NCBI RefSeq assembly: GCF_002786325.1
Contig: NZ_PGTB01000020.1
Span: 1 to 45,306, forward strand
Source of the DNA: Pseudooceanicola lipolyticus
GTDB taxonomy: Bacteria; Pseudomonadota; Alphaproteobacteria; Rhodobacterales; Rhodobacteraceae
Direction: 5' to 3'
Length of the DNA stretch: 45,306 nt
Position numbers and translations under genes: made by a program. The notes below the pieces were generated by a model, which worked only from the letters and a program-made list of their open reading frames with translations, was not told where the DNA came from and made no database searches. Each line of letters opens with the position of its first letter. Within the stretch, counting starts at the first letter, position 1. Below are positions 1-8,893 of this stretch, one piece after another.

Positions 1-571
1 ACGGTTCCGGCGTCGGCGCGGCCAGCGGCGTCAGGATCTCGATGGCCCGTTCCTCCACCCCGTCGCCCGGCCAGCCCCGGTCGCGCTGGTCCAGCGCCGG
101 GTCAAGCGCGGCGCAGACCGACAGGAAGGACAAGGCCGCATGGGGCCCGGCCAGGCTGAGCGCGACACCGCCGTGTTGCGACAGGCGCTCGACCGCCTCC
201 CAGCTGTCGGGCCGCGCCTCGGTCAGGTCAGAACGCAGCGCCATGACCTGCGTCGCCGCGTCCAGCGGCAAGGCCCATTGCCGCCCCGCCATGGCATAGC
301 TGGCATAGGCCGGCCCGATGGCGGCGGCGGCGATGCGGGACAGGTCCTCCGGGGCGAAGACCTGGTCCAGCGGCATCAGACAGCCCTGCGCCAACGCCTC
401 GCCCAGATGCGGATGATCCAGCACCACCAGGTCATAGTCTGCACAGAGCGCCGCGATCGGTGCCGATTCAAACCCCTCCAGCGGCTGCACCTCCCAGTGC
501 ACCGGGCCATCCGCCGCCGCCAGCGCGGTATACCCGCGCGGATGGTTCCAGGTCAGACCGCGAAAGCTCAT
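1..571 (-). CDS. Binding-protein-like protein without signal peptide (partial, C-terminus outside window)
   Basis: About 190 residues are visible, beginning MSFRGLTWNHPRGY. The fold signature (PHLGEALAQG, followed by WALPLDAATQVMALRSDL) looks like a family 1 extracellular solute-binding protein of sugar-type ABC systems. There is no signal peptide or lipobox, so as written the protein should stay in the cytoplasm. The ATG at 571 overlaps the stop codon of the CoA-transferase gene by 4 nt (ATGA), so the two are probably translationally coupled. The reading frame is open to the window edge. The family assignment comes from overall pattern, and the role is unknown: it might sense or carry the substrate or a CoA-linked intermediate inside the cell, which is inference. 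Confidence 0.7.
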   Translation of the reverse strand, partial: MSFRGLTWNHPRGYTALAAADGPVHWEVQPLEGFESAPIAALCADYDLVVLDHPHLGEALAQGCLMPLDQVFAPEDLSRIAAAAIGPAYASYAMAGRQWALPLDAATQVMALRSDLTEARPDSWEAVERLSQHGGVALSLAGPHAALSFLSVCAALDPALDQRDRGWPGDGVEERAIEILTPLAAPTPEP

Positions 572-1761
572 GCCGCGCCCCGCCCGATGGCCCCGGCCCC
601 ATCGAAGCCGGCGATCTCGTCCTCGGAAAACCCGGCGGCGCGCAGGATGTCGTCGGTATGTTCACCAGTCAGCGGCGCGCCCCGGCGCAGTTCCGACGGG
701 CTGCGCGAAAAGCGGATCGGAAAGCCGGGGGTTTTCACCCGGCCCTCGGTCGGGTGGTCATATTCTAGGAAGGTGCCGTTATGGGCGATCTGCGGGTCGG
801 CGACCAGGTCGGCATAGGTATAGACCGGCCCGGCCCAGATCCCCTCGGCCTCCAGCCGGGTCAGGCATTCGGCGGTGGAAAACCGCGCAATCGCCTCGCG
901 CACCGCGGCAAAGGTGGCATCGCGGTCGTCCCAGCCGGCCGTCGTTTCATCCAGACCGGCCAGCGCCGGGGCCTCCAGCGCGCGGGCAAGCCCGGGAAAC
1001 TGTGGCATCGCCAGCGCGATATAGCCGTCGCGGGTGGCAAAGGTGCCATAAGGCGCGCGAATATAGACATGGGCATGCGGTTCGGCGCTGCGCTCCTGCG
1101 GCTTGTGGCCGACGGTGAAGACCGACAGTTCCTGCATTTGCAAGGTGGTGATCGCGTCGAGCATGTTCACCTCGACCTTCTGCCCCTCGCCGCTGCGTTC
1201 GCGATGCAGCAGCGCCGCCAGCGCGCCTTCGAAGGCGGTATAGGCGGTGACCGCGTCCACCAGGTACTGCCCGGCGGCCTGCGGCGGCTCGCCCTTGCGC
1301 CCGGTCGACATCATCGCGCCGGACATCGCCTGCAACAGCAGGTCCTGCCCCGGCCTCTGGGCATGCGGACCATCCTCGCCATAGCCCGACATCGACACGT
1401 AGACGAGGCGCGGGTTGATTGCCGACAGCGTGTCGTAATCGACACCCAGCCGTCCGGCCACGCCGGCGCGGTAGTTCTGGATGAACACGTCGGCCTTGGC
1501 GACCAGCCGGCGGATGATCTCTTGCCCGCCCGGCGATTTCAGATCCACCGCCAGCGACCGCTTGTTGCGGTTCAGCGACAGGAAGGACACGTTGATCTTG
1601 TTGCCGGTGATGCCGCCGGCGGGCGCGTGGCGCTGCCATTCGCCGGCCACCGGTTCCACCTTGATGACATCGGCGCCCAGATCGCCCAGGCGCTGCGCCG
1701 CGAAGGGGCCTGCCATGGCGATGGAGCAGTCGAGCACGGTATAACCGTCGAGAATTCCCAT
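568..1761 (-). CDS. CaiB/BaiF (class III) CoA-transferase family protein
   Basis: This 397-residue protein has the usual length of the formyl-CoA transferase/CaiB family. The N-terminus LDCSIAMAGPFAAQRLGDLGAD followed by VIKVEP is the family hallmark, and the GQDLLLQAMSG segment (around residue 135-145) carries the expected catalytic aspartate region. The reaction in this family is CoA transfer between two carboxylic acids in the cytoplasm; donor and acceptor cannot be read from sequence. It is the second-last visible gene of the leftward sugar-type operon, 23 nt after the SDR and overlapping the next gene by 4 nt. It probably activates an acid made by the upstream oxidoreductases, which is inference. 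Confidence 0.9.
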   Translation of the reverse strand: MGILDGYTVLDCSIAMAGPFAAQRLGDLGADVIKVEPVAGEWQRHAPAGGITGNKINVSFLSLNRNKRSLAVDLKSPGGQEIIRRLVAKADVFIQNYRAGVAGRLGVDYDTLSAINPRLVYVSMSGYGEDGPHAQRPGQDLLLQAMSGAMMSTGRKGEPPQAAGQYLVDAVTAYTAFEGALAALLHRERSGEGQKVEVNMLDAITTLQMQELSVFTVGHKPQERSAEPHAHVYIRAPYGTFATRDGYIALAMPQFPGLARALEAPALAGLDETTAGWDDRDATFAAVREAIARFSTAECLTRLEAEGIWAGPVYTYADLVADPQIAHNGTFLEYDHPTEGRVKTPGFPIRFSRSPSELRRGAPLTGEHTDDILRAAGFSEDEIAGFDGAGAIGRGAA

Positions 1762-1784
1762 TGTCTTCGTTCCAGTTCCTGCTG

Positions 1785-2573
1785 TCAGGTCATGTTCCAG
1801 CCGCCATCGACGGCAAGGTTCTGACCGGTAATAAATCCCGCCCCGTCGGAGGCGAGGAAAAGGATGGCGGCGGCGATGTCATGCGGCGTGCCGCGCCGCT
1901 TGACCGCCTGGTGATCCAGCACGAATTTGCGATAACCCTCCGGATCGGGATGGATCTTTTCCGCATCGGTGGGAAAGGCGCCGGGGGCGATGGCGTTGCA
2001 GGTGATGCCCCACTTGCCGAACTCCCGCGCCCAGGCGCGGGTCAACCCCAACAGCGAGCCCTTGGACTGGACATAGGGCGCCAGGTTTTCCCAGCCGCCG
2101 GTCAGGGTGATCGAGGTCACGTTGATGATCCGCCCCCAGCCCAAATCCCGCATCCCCGGCAGCGCCGCGCGGGTACAGATCAGCGCCGCCTCGACATTGA
2201 CTTGATGCACCAGCCGCAGCTCTTCCATGGTGAAGGCTTCGAACGGTTTCGAAGGATAGATCGCCGCGTTGTTGATCAACACGTCCAGCGGCGCCTGCGC
2301 GGTGATCTCGGCCAACCCGACCTCCAGCGCCGGCTGGTCGGTCAGGTCCAGCTCCAGCAGGTGCAGCCGGTTCGCCGCGTCTTTCGGCGTATGCGCCAGC
2401 AGGCTCTGGTTTTTTGAATGGTCGCGGTCGAGGGCGAAGACCTCGGCCCCCGCCGCCAGCAGGTCAAGGGTGGTCTGGTGGCCCAGCCCGCCCGAGGCAC
2501 CGGTATAAAGCACCCGCCGCCCGGCCAGCGCACCGCGGCCGGATGCGGCCTGCATCGGGGCCTCGCGGTTCAT
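1785..2573 (-). CDS. Short-chain dehydrogenase/reductase (SDR)
   Basis: This 262-residue classical SDR has a cofactor motif TGASGGLG (residues about 24-31), an NNAAI motif, and a catalytic Ser-Tyr-Lys triad in VTSITLTGG and YVQSK. LNIxxP-like C-terminal text (GQNLAVDGGWNMT) ends the protein as in many 3-oxoacyl/sugar dehydrogenases. The acidic residue after the second strand (ALDRD) suggests NAD(H) preference. Start ATG overlaps the preceding DUF4432 stop by 4 nt, so translation is coupled. In this operon it most likely oxidises a hydroxyl of a sugar or sugar acid; the substrate is not determinable. Confidence 0.93.
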   Translation of the reverse strand: MNREAPMQAASGRGALAGRRVLYTGASGGLGHQTTLDLLAAGAEVFALDRDHSKNQSLLAHTPKDAANRLHLLELDLTDQPALEVGLAEITAQAPLDVLINNAAIYPSKPFEAFTMEELRLVHQVNVEAALICTRAALPGMRDLGWGRIINVTSITLTGGWENLAPYVQSKGSLLGLTRAWAREFGKWGITCNAIAPGAFPTDAEKIHPDPEGYRKFVLDHQAVKRRGTPHDIAAAILFLASDGAGFITGQNLAVDGGWNMT

Positions 2574-3748
2574 GACCGGCCTGCAATCGGCAGGAAGGTA
2601 CCTGAGGGGGCTGGATAATCCGCCTCGGGCTGCGCCGCGATGGCGCCGATCCGCGCCTCGGCCGCGGCGATGGCCCCCGCATCGGGCAGCACCGTGAACG
2701 CGGTGTCATAGCGGCGTTCCTCGCCGTGTTTCAGCCGGATCAGCTCGCCCCGCTCGCGCGCCGCGCCATTGCCCAACACGTGGTTCGACGATGGCTCGAT
2801 CCCAAGCGCATATTGCCCGGCTTGCAGGTTCTGCCATTCGTACATGCAGGGGAACTGGTCCTTCCGGGTGGTGACCATGAAACCCAGGCCCAGCCGATCA
2901 TTGACCAACGCCACCGGCACGCGCCCGTCGGCATCGGTGGCCATCTCGTGCTGCCAGACCTGTTCGTGGAACCCCATCTGCGGTGCCGGCATGGTGCGAT
3001 AGCCGACGCCCTGCCGCTCATACGCCTCGGCATGCGCGGCCCAGACCACGTCGCGGATCGGCCCAAGATAGCGCGCGCCTTCCTCCAGCACCGGATGACC
3101 GACATTGATGTGATAGCAGAACATGTGCGGCGTGTCGTAGAAACCGCGATTGACCACCCGATCCGACAGGCGGATCTCGTCGCTGCCGACCGCCACCTCG
3201 ATCCGGCGGTGCAGCTCCAGATGCTCGCCGAACACCGTGCCCTGCGTCACCACGCCTTCGGCCCACAGCGTGCAGCTGTCGCCCTCCCAGGTCTCGCCAT
3301 AGCCGGTCAGGCGCGCCGGGATGGTCCCGGCGCGGCCATGCAGCGAATGTTTCGCCGTTCTGCGCGGGCCATAGACATATTCCGGCGTTGCGCTTTCGGC
3401 CATGAACAGGATGTGATCCAGCCCGCAGGTGATCATCAGGCCGGAAAAGCTGCGCATCCAGCCCAGCCCGCCCTCGCCCTCGTAATCATGCAGGCCGGGA
3501 TGGCGGAACCCGGCTGGCGAATGCCAGCCGATGGCCCGGCCGTTATGTTCGCAATCGGCGATATCCATCGCACGGTCGACCAGCACGGTAAACCGCAGAC
3601 CCGACCCGCTGCGGAATTCCAGCATCCGGATGCCGCGCTCCAGCCCATCGCCCAGCGTCATCAGCCGCACGCCGGCCGCGTGACCCAGCGATCCGCTGAG
3701 GGCCTCGGCCTCTGCCCTGCTCAGGTTCTTGCCGTATAGCTTGACCAT
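2570..3748 (-). CDS. DUF4432 / aldose 1-epimerase-like protein
   Basis: This 392-residue protein has galactose-mutarotase-like beta-sandwich features: GLRFTVLVDRAMDIADCEHNG near the N-terminus, GLMITCGLDHI around residue 108, and histidine-rich segments (HMFCYHINVGHPVLEEG) as in DUF4432 proteins. A GGAGAAG ribosome binding site precedes the ATG. Proteins of this type sit in sugar and sugar-acid catabolic operons and are presumed mutarotases or epimerases. Here the gene follows the TIM-barrel isomerase after a 92-nt gap that contains a hairpin, and is coupled to the SDR. Function beyond carbohydrate epimerisation is unknown. Confidence 0.85.
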   Translation of the reverse strand: MVKLYGKNLSRAEAEALSGSLGHAAGVRLMTLGDGLERGIRMLEFRSGSGLRFTVLVDRAMDIADCEHNGRAIGWHSPAGFRHPGLHDYEGEGGLGWMRSFSGLMITCGLDHILFMAESATPEYVYGPRRTAKHSLHGRAGTIPARLTGYGETWEGDSCTLWAEGVVTQGTVFGEHLELHRRIEVAVGSDEIRLSDRVVNRGFYDTPHMFCYHINVGHPVLEEGARYLGPIRDVVWAAHAEAYERQGVGYRTMPAPQMGFHEQVWQHEMATDADGRVPVALVNDRLGLGFMVTTRKDQFPCMYEWQNLQAGQYALGIEPSSNHVLGNGAARERGELIRLKHGEERRYDTAFTVLPDAGAIAAAEARIGAIAAQPEADYPAPSGTFLPIAGRS

Positions 3749-3809
3749 GACTTCTCCGTCCGCCGCCGGGCCAGGCCGGGGCGCCTTGTCTCGTTTTGTG
3801 CCTGATGGA

Positions 3810-3831
3810 CGGGCCGGGGGAGTCCGGCCCG
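3810..3831. repeat. Intercistronic hairpin between isomerase and DUF4432 genes
   Basis: An 8-bp perfect inverted repeat (CGGGCCGG / CCGGCCCG, loop 6 nt) lies in the 92-nt spacer, the longest gap inside the catabolic half of the operon. No T-run follows on either strand, so it is not a canonical intrinsic terminator. It may be a processing or mRNA-stability element. Confidence 0.5.
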
Positions 3832-3840
3832 CCCGATGGG

Positions 3841-4755
3841 TCAGCAGCCGTTGGCGCGCATCTTGCCGTCGATGAATTTCTTGGCGCGCGGCACGTCGGC
3901 CTCGTCCAGGTGTTCGATGATCATCGGGATGTTCGGATGTTTCTTGGCCAGCCGCTGGAAATAGAGGTCGTAGTTCAGCTCGCCCAGACCCGGCGCCGGC
4001 AGTTCGATTTCGCCCACGCCGCGGAAGGTATGGCTTTCGGCGGCCGAGTCGTCGCCGATATCCGAATGCTTTTCGCCCTTGTCATCGCCCGAGCGCTTCA
4101 CGTCCTTGGCATGGGCGATCTTGATCTTGTCGGACAGCGCGTCGAACACGTGGTTCAGAGTCTTGTCCATATCGTCGATGTTATGCGCCTCGAAATAGTT
4201 GGTCGGGTCCATCAGCAGGCCCAGGCCGGGATGATCGACCTCGGCGAACATGCGCAGCGTCTCTTCGACCGAGCCGACGACATTGTTGACATAGGTTTCC
4301 AGCAGGAACACCGCACCGTGGTCATAGGCATATTGCGACAGCTCGCGGATCACCTCGCGGCAATCGTCCCAGCCTTCCTCGGTCTTGTTCTTGGGGTGGT
4401 GCACCCAGTCGGACTCGGTGTCGAAGGTGCCGGTTTCCGAGATCACGTAGGGCGTGCCGAGATACTGCGCATGGGCGATCAGTTCCTTCAGCCGCGCCAG
4501 CCGCTCCTTGCGGGTGCCGGCATCGGGATGCACGATATTGGTATAGCCCGAGATACAGCAGACCGGCAGGTTGTGGTCGCGAAAGCTGTCGCGGATGGTG
4601 CGACACTTGTCCGGCGTCATCTGCCCGTCGGAAACGTCGATATCCTTGAAATGCAGGTCCAGCTGCACGGTGGTGAACCCGTGGCCCTGGATCACCTCGC
4701 AGGTCTTTTTCAGGTCATAGGGGAAATACCCCGAGAAAATGCCTGTGCTCATCAT
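3841..4755 (-). CDS. Sugar phosphate isomerase/epimerase family TIM-barrel protein
   Basis: This 304-residue protein has the xylose isomerase-like TIM-barrel (AP endonuclease 2 family) pattern. It shows GFTTVQLDLHF near the start, FLLETYVNN with a metal-ligand Glu, LGLLMDPTNYFE, IAHAKDV with a ligand His, and IIEHLDEADV with a late Glu. These are the expected divalent-metal ligands. Such enzymes isomerise, epimerise or cleave keto-sugars and cyclitols. Two adjacent ATG codons start the gene (4755 and 4752) behind GGGAGGA; the first is chosen. It follows the Gfo/Idh/MocA gene by 15 nt, a pairing frequent in 3-keto-glycoside and inositol pathways (family knowledge). Confidence 0.88.
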   Translation of the reverse strand: MMSTGIFSGYFPYDLKKTCEVIQGHGFTTVQLDLHFKDIDVSDGQMTPDKCRTIRDSFRDHNLPVCCISGYTNIVHPDAGTRKERLARLKELIAHAQYLGTPYVISETGTFDTESDWVHHPKNKTEEGWDDCREVIRELSQYAYDHGAVFLLETYVNNVVGSVEETLRMFAEVDHPGLGLLMDPTNYFEAHNIDDMDKTLNHVFDALSDKIKIAHAKDVKRSGDDKGEKHSDIGDDSAAESHTFRGVGEIELPAPGLGELNYDLYFQRLAKKHPNIPMIIEHLDEADVPRAKKFIDGKMRANGC

Positions 4756-4770
4756 GATGAAAATCCTCCC

Positions 4771-5856
4771 TCAGTCTTTGGTCAGGTCCAGCCGGACAGT
4801 CCGGCCCTGTTCGATGGATTGGTAGGCGCCTTCGACCAGCGCCATGGTGCGGACGTTGTCGGCGACGTTCAGAACCGGCTCGGTGCCGGTGTCGATGGCG
4901 TATTGCAGCTGTTCCATCACGCCGATGAAGGCCTGCGGGAACCACATCGTGTCCCATTCCGGCGTCACCCATTTGCCGCCGGTCTCGTCGATGGAATTGT
5001 AAGACAGGGTCGAGGCCGCGCCGGTGGGCCAGCCGATGCTGCCCTTGGCCACGCCACGGGTGCCCTCGACCCGCCAGGTGATGTGCTGATCATCCTCGTA
5101 CCCCGCTTCGCGCGGCCCCGACCAGACATCCTCGGTCGACAGGGCCAGCAGGCCCGAGGGGAAGCGTAGGGTGGTCACGACGATACCGTCGGAATGCTCG
5201 AAGGCGGTGCGCGGATCGGTGCGGGTTAAGCTGGTGACCTCCTCGGGATCGCCGAACAGGAACCGCAACGCGTCCAGATGATGCACGCTCATATTCGACA
5301 GCGTCAGCCGGTCATACCCCTCCAGAAACCCCTGCCAATGCGGGATCGCGTGCATGTCGATCTGGGCAAATATCGGGTCGCCCAGCGCCCCACGCTCCAG
5401 CAGCTGCTTCAGCACCTGCATCGACTGGTCATAGCGCATGTTCTGGTTCACGCTCAGCGGCTTGCCCGCCGCCTTGGCCGCGTCGCGCAGGCTGCGTGCC
5501 TCTTCCAGCGACAGCGCCAGCGGCTTCTGCGCCAGCACCGCCTTCACATGCGGGGCCGCCAGCGCCTTGCGGATCAGCGCCGGCTGCTGGTCGGGCGGAT
5601 AGGCGATGTCGACAATCTCGACTTCGGGGTCATCGATCAACGCCTCGGGCGTGTCATGCACGCTGCCGATGTTCCAGCGCTCGGCCACCGCGCGGGCCTT
5701 GGCCGGGGTGCGCGATGCAATCGCCACCACCGGGAACCCGGCCTCGGCATAGGCGGCCAGGTGGCACTCGGCCATGATCATGCCGGCGCCGATGGCCCCG
5801 ATCTTGTATTTGCGAACCCGGACCTCTGGGTCCGGCCGATAGGCGACGTCCTTCAT
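4771..5856 (-). CDS. Gfo/Idh/MocA family NAD(P)-dependent oxidoreductase
   Basis: This 361-residue protein has an N-terminal Rossmann domain (KIGAIGAGMIMAECH, residues about 16-30). The EKP-type catalytic motif is present as AQKPLALS, with the lysine retained. The C-terminal substrate domain has the SVHHLDALRFLFG helix typical of the family. Family members oxidise a ring hydroxyl of a sugar, glycoside or cyclitol using tightly bound or free NAD(P). The gene starts behind a strong GAGGGAGGAG site, 21 nt after the first ATPase gene, tying the enzyme to the importer. Exact substrate unknown. Confidence 0.93.
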   Translation of the reverse strand: MKDVAYRPDPEVRVRKYKIGAIGAGMIMAECHLAAYAEAGFPVVAIASRTPAKARAVAERWNIGSVHDTPEALIDDPEVEIVDIAYPPDQQPALIRKALAAPHVKAVLAQKPLALSLEEARSLRDAAKAAGKPLSVNQNMRYDQSMQVLKQLLERGALGDPIFAQIDMHAIPHWQGFLEGYDRLTLSNMSVHHLDALRFLFGDPEEVTSLTRTDPRTAFEHSDGIVVTTLRFPSGLLALSTEDVWSGPREAGYEDDQHITWRVEGTRGVAKGSIGWPTGAASTLSYNSIDETGGKWVTPEWDTMWFPQAFIGVMEQLQYAIDTGTEPVLNVADNVRTMALVEGAYQSIEQGRTVRLDLTKD

Positions 5857-5877
5857 GCTCTCCTCCCTCTCCCCGTC

Positions 5878-6894
5878 TTACTGTGCCGCGAGTGCGGCGC
5901 CGCCGGCATCGAAAAAATGCGCCCGGCCGGGATCAACCGTCAGGCCTACCATTTCTCCGGCAGTGAATTTCGGCTGGCCGCGCAGGGTCGCGCGCAGCGG
6001 GGTGCCCTGCAGCTCCAGCGCCAGCGTGGTAAAGCCGCCCAGCGGCTCGACCTCGGTGATCCGCGCGGCCGCGCCCGGCGCCACCCGCAGGTTTTCCGGC
6101 CGCACGCCCAGGGTCTCGGCGCGCTGCGGCCCGCCCTCCACCTGCATCTGCCGCGCCAGCGCCATCGGCACCACGTTCATCGCCGGGGCGCCCAGCATTC
6201 CCGCCACGTAGGTGGAATTGGGATGGCGATACAGCTCTTCCGGGGTGCCGGTCTGGCGCACGCGGCCGTTTTCGAACACCGCCATGCCGTCGGCAACCGA
6301 CATCGCCTCTTCCTGGTCGTGGGTCACGTAAACCAGCGTCTTGCCCATCTCCTGCTGGATCCTGCGCAGTTCTACCCGCGTTTCTTCGCGCAGCCGTGCG
6401 TCCAGCGCGCTGATCGGGTCGTCCATCAGATAGGCCACCGGATCGCGCACCAGGGCGCGGGCGATGGCAACGCGCTGACGCTCGCCGCCCGACAGCTGCG
6501 CCGGCGGCTTGTGCAGGATATGCCCGATATGCAGCTTGGCTGCGGCATCGCCGACCCGCGCCTCGATCTGTTTCGGGTCCATCCGTCGCTCGACCAAGGG
6601 AAAGCGCACGTTCTGCAACGCGGTCATATGCGGGAACAATGCCAGGTTCTGGAACACCATCGCCACGTTGCGCTTGGCCGGCGGCACAAGCGTCACCGGC
6701 CGCCCGTCGATCAGGATCTCGCCCGCATCGGGCTGTTCCAGCCCCAGGATCAGCTTCAGGATCGTCGACTTACCCGACAGCGGCGGCCCGAACAGGCAGA
6801 AAAAGGCATTGTCGCGGATGTCGAGGCTGACATCGTCCAGCGCCAGCACATCACCGAACCGCTTGGACACGTTGCGGAAGGAAATCGAAGCCAT
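5878..6894 (-). CDS. ABC transporter ATP-binding protein (MalK/UgpC-like; atypical Walker A and B)
   Basis: This 338-residue sugar-class ATPase has a C-terminal TOBE-type regulatory region (LGVRPENLRVAPG). Walker A is GPPLSGKS (residues 36-43) instead of the common GPSGCGKS. The Q-loop is at Q82, the signature is canonical LSGGE (134-138), and H192 is the switch histidine. Walker B reads YLMDDP, so the catalytic glutamate is Asp159. The ATG at 6894 shares one base with the upstream TGA (TGATG); a GTG one codon earlier is possible but less likely. It is probably the heterodimer partner of the ATPase encoded at 6894-7952. Glycerol-type GlpS proteins resemble this one, but the substrate is not proven. 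Confidence 0.93.
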   Translation of the reverse strand: MASISFRNVSKRFGDVLALDDVSLDIRDNAFFCLFGPPLSGKSTILKLILGLEQPDAGEILIDGRPVTLVPPAKRNVAMVFQNLALFPHMTALQNVRFPLVERRMDPKQIEARVGDAAAKLHIGHILHKPPAQLSGGERQRVAIARALVRDPVAYLMDDPISALDARLREETRVELRRIQQEMGKTLVYVTHDQEEAMSVADGMAVFENGRVRQTGTPEELYRHPNSTYVAGMLGAPAMNVVPMALARQMQVEGGPQRAETLGVRPENLRVAPGAAARITEVEPLGGFTTLALELQGTPLRATLRGQPKFTAGEMVGLTVDPGRAHFFDAGGAALAAQ

Positions 6895-7952
6895 CACAGC
6901 GCCCTTTCGGTCTTGGGATCGAACAGGCGCACCGCGTCGGCAGGCACCGAAAACCGCAGTTCCGCGCCCTGCGCGGGCGTTTCCGCCTCGCTGTCCAACA
7001 CCGCCTTGGCCAAATGGTCGCCGGCCGCGAGGTGCAGGATGGTCCGCGCGCCGATGCGCTCGACCGTGGTCACGGTCATCTGCATCGGCCCCTGCGGATC
7101 GGGCTGCACCTGTTCCGGGCGGAACCCGAACAGCACCTCGCCACCCTGCCCGCTGCGCAGCGGGCAGCGGCCGGCCGCGCCAAGGTCGACCGCCACCCCG
7201 GTATCGGCGCCGATCACCCGTCCGCGCAGCAGGTTCATTCCCGGCGCGCCGATGAAACGCGCGACAAAGGTGTCGGCGGGGTGATTATAGACCTCCAGCG
7301 GCGTGCCCACCTGCAACAGCTTGCCATGGTCCATCACCGCGATGCGGTCGGCCATCGTCATCGCCTCCAGCTGGTCATGGGTGACATAGACCATGGTCTG
7401 CCGGAACTGGCGCTGCAGCGCCTTCAGCTCGGAGCGCATAACCGCCCGGAACGCGGCATCGACATTCGACAGCGGCTCGTCCAGCAGGAAAATCGCCGGT
7501 TCCACCACCGCCGACCGGCCGATCGCCAGCCGTTGCAGGATGTTGACCGACAGCCCCGCCGCCCTGCGCTCCAGCATCGGGGTCAGTTGCAACAGCTCGG
7601 CAATCTCGCCCACCCGGCGCCTGGTCTCGGCGGCCGTCACACCCTGCGATTTCAGACCGTAGGCCAGATTCTCGCGCACCGTCATATGGGTGAAGATCGC
7701 GTAATTCTGGAACACGAAGCCGACACCGCGCTTGGCCATCGGCACGCCGTTCATGTTGCGCCCGTCAAAACGGATCTCGCCATGGGTCGGCGCCAGCATC
7801 CCTGCAATCATGTTCATCGTGGTCGACTTGCCGCAGCCCGAGGGCCCCAGCAGCGCGACGAATTCGCCGGTGCCGATGGTCAGGTCCATATCGGCAAGCG
7901 CGGTGAAATCGCCGAATGCCTTGCCCAGGTTCTGCATCACGATCTCGGTCAT
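6894..7952 (-). CDS. ABC transporter ATP-binding protein (degenerate signature motif)
   Basis: This 352-residue ATPase has a canonical Walker A GPSGCGKS (36-43), canonical Walker B with catalytic Glu (FLLDEP, D158-E159) and switch His192. The signature sequence is LSVNI (134-138) followed by LQRLAIGRS, where LSGGQ would be expected. The C-terminal part (LFGFRPEQVQ) is a TOBE-like domain. The start is the ATG at 7952, one base overlapping the permease stop, with a GAGGAG site inside the permease 3' end. The degenerate signature would face the other subunit's ATP, which fits an asymmetric heterodimer (see findings). Confidence 0.93.
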   Translation of the reverse strand: MTEIVMQNLGKAFGDFTALADMDLTIGTGEFVALLGPSGCGKSTTMNMIAGMLAPTHGEIRFDGRNMNGVPMAKRGVGFVFQNYAIFTHMTVRENLAYGLKSQGVTAAETRRRVGEIAELLQLTPMLERRAAGLSVNILQRLAIGRSAVVEPAIFLLDEPLSNVDAAFRAVMRSELKALQRQFRQTMVYVTHDQLEAMTMADRIAVMDHGKLLQVGTPLEVYNHPADTFVARFIGAPGMNLLRGRVIGADTGVAVDLGAAGRCPLRSGQGGEVLFGFRPEQVQPDPQGPMQMTVTTVERIGARTILHLAAGDHLAKAVLDSEAETPAQGAELRFSVPADAVRLFDPKTERAL

Positions 7953-8893
7953 CACGCGCTCCTCAGTTTCTTGATGGCCAGCGCCGAGACCACGGAGAGC
8001 ACGATCAGGATGGCCAGCGCGATGGCCGCGACATAGCCCCAGATCAGTTCCTGTTGGGTGACCTTGTAGATGTAGATCGAGATGGTTTCGGTCGCGACGC
8101 CGGGGCCGCCGCCGGTCATGATGTAGAAATTGTCGAAGACCTTGAAATTCTCGATCACCCGGATTGCCAGCGCGATGATGATGATCGTCTTCATCCGCGG
8201 CAGCACGATGGTCCAGAACCGGCGCCACCACGAGGCGCCCAGCAGCACGGCGGCCATCTGCTGATCCTGCGGCACCGAGACCATGCCGGCCAGCAGGATT
8301 AGGAACATCAGCGGCGTCCACTGCCAGATGTCCGACACGATGGTGGCAAACAGCGCCAGGTCGGGATCGGACAGCCAGGCGATGGTCACCGGGCGGCCCG
8401 CGAACATCGACAGGATGTCGTTCACCGGTCCGCCGGACTGGAACAGCATGAAGAACATGTATCCGGCCACCGCGGGCACCACCATCATCGGCACCAGGAT
8501 GGTGGAATACAGCACCCGCTTGCCGCGGAAATCATCGACAAAAAGAATGGCGAGTCCGAGGCCCAGCAAGAATTGCACCGGCACGCACACCACCATCACG
8601 ATGCAGGTGCGCCACAGCGCCGACCAGAACCGCGGGTCGGTGGCCAGGTCGGTATAGTTCAGCAGGCCGATCCACAGCTCGTAGGCGCGGTACCAGGGGA
8701 TCCCGTCCAGCGGCGACCAGTCGGTCAGCGAGATGTAGATCTGCATCAGGATCGGGAACAGCGCGATGAACAGGACCAGCAGCTGCGCGGGAAGGGTCAG
8801 CCAGAGACCCAGCCGCTTTTCCTCGTGGCCCTCCTGCATCGGCATCGCCGGGGCGTCGGGCGCGTCCATGTGATGGGTGGTCATGTCGGTCAT
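7952..8893 (-). CDS. Sugar-type ABC transporter permease (MalF-like)
   Basis: This 313-residue inner-membrane protein has about six TM segments. The first is [20 protein letters not shown] (residues about 30-50), after a soluble His/Met-rich N-terminus. The EAA-type cytoplasmic loop is [22 protein letters not shown]. Its length and position as first permease fit the MalF/UgpA class. The ATG at 8893 overlaps the stop of the other permease by 4 nt. It should pair with the 290-residue permease to form the translocation pore. Confidence 0.93.
   Translation of the reverse strand: MTDMTTHHMDAPDAPAMPMQEGHEEKRLGLWLTLPAQLLVLFIALFPILMQIYISLTDWSPLDGIPWYRAYELWIGLLNYTDLATDPRFWSALWRTCIVMVVCVPVQFLLGLGLAILFVDDFRGKRVLYSTILVPMMVVPAVAGYMFFMLFQSGGPVNDILSMFAGRPVTIAWLSDPDLALFATIVSDIWQWTPLMFLILLAGMVSVPQDQQMAAVLLGASWWRRFWTIVLPRMKTIIIIALAIRVIENFKVFDNFYIMTGGGPGVATETISIYIYKVTQQELIWGYVAAIALAILIVLSVVSALAIKKLRSA

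Noticed and set aside
2067-2076. CTGGACATAG, similar to a TauR box
   Set aside because: It is single and lies inside the SDR coding sequence.
3312-3334. Perfect 10-bp inverted repeat (CGCGCCGGGA / TCCCGGCGCG) inside the DUF4432 gene
   Set aside because: It lies in the middle of a coding region in GC-rich DNA and the codons are ordinary for the protein; chance is likely.
6894-8321. Long N-terminal extension of the second ATPase reaching into the permease gene
   Set aside because: The extra 123 residues are an out-of-frame shadow of the permease; the ATG at 7952 with GAGGAG upstream gives a standard ATPase N-terminus.
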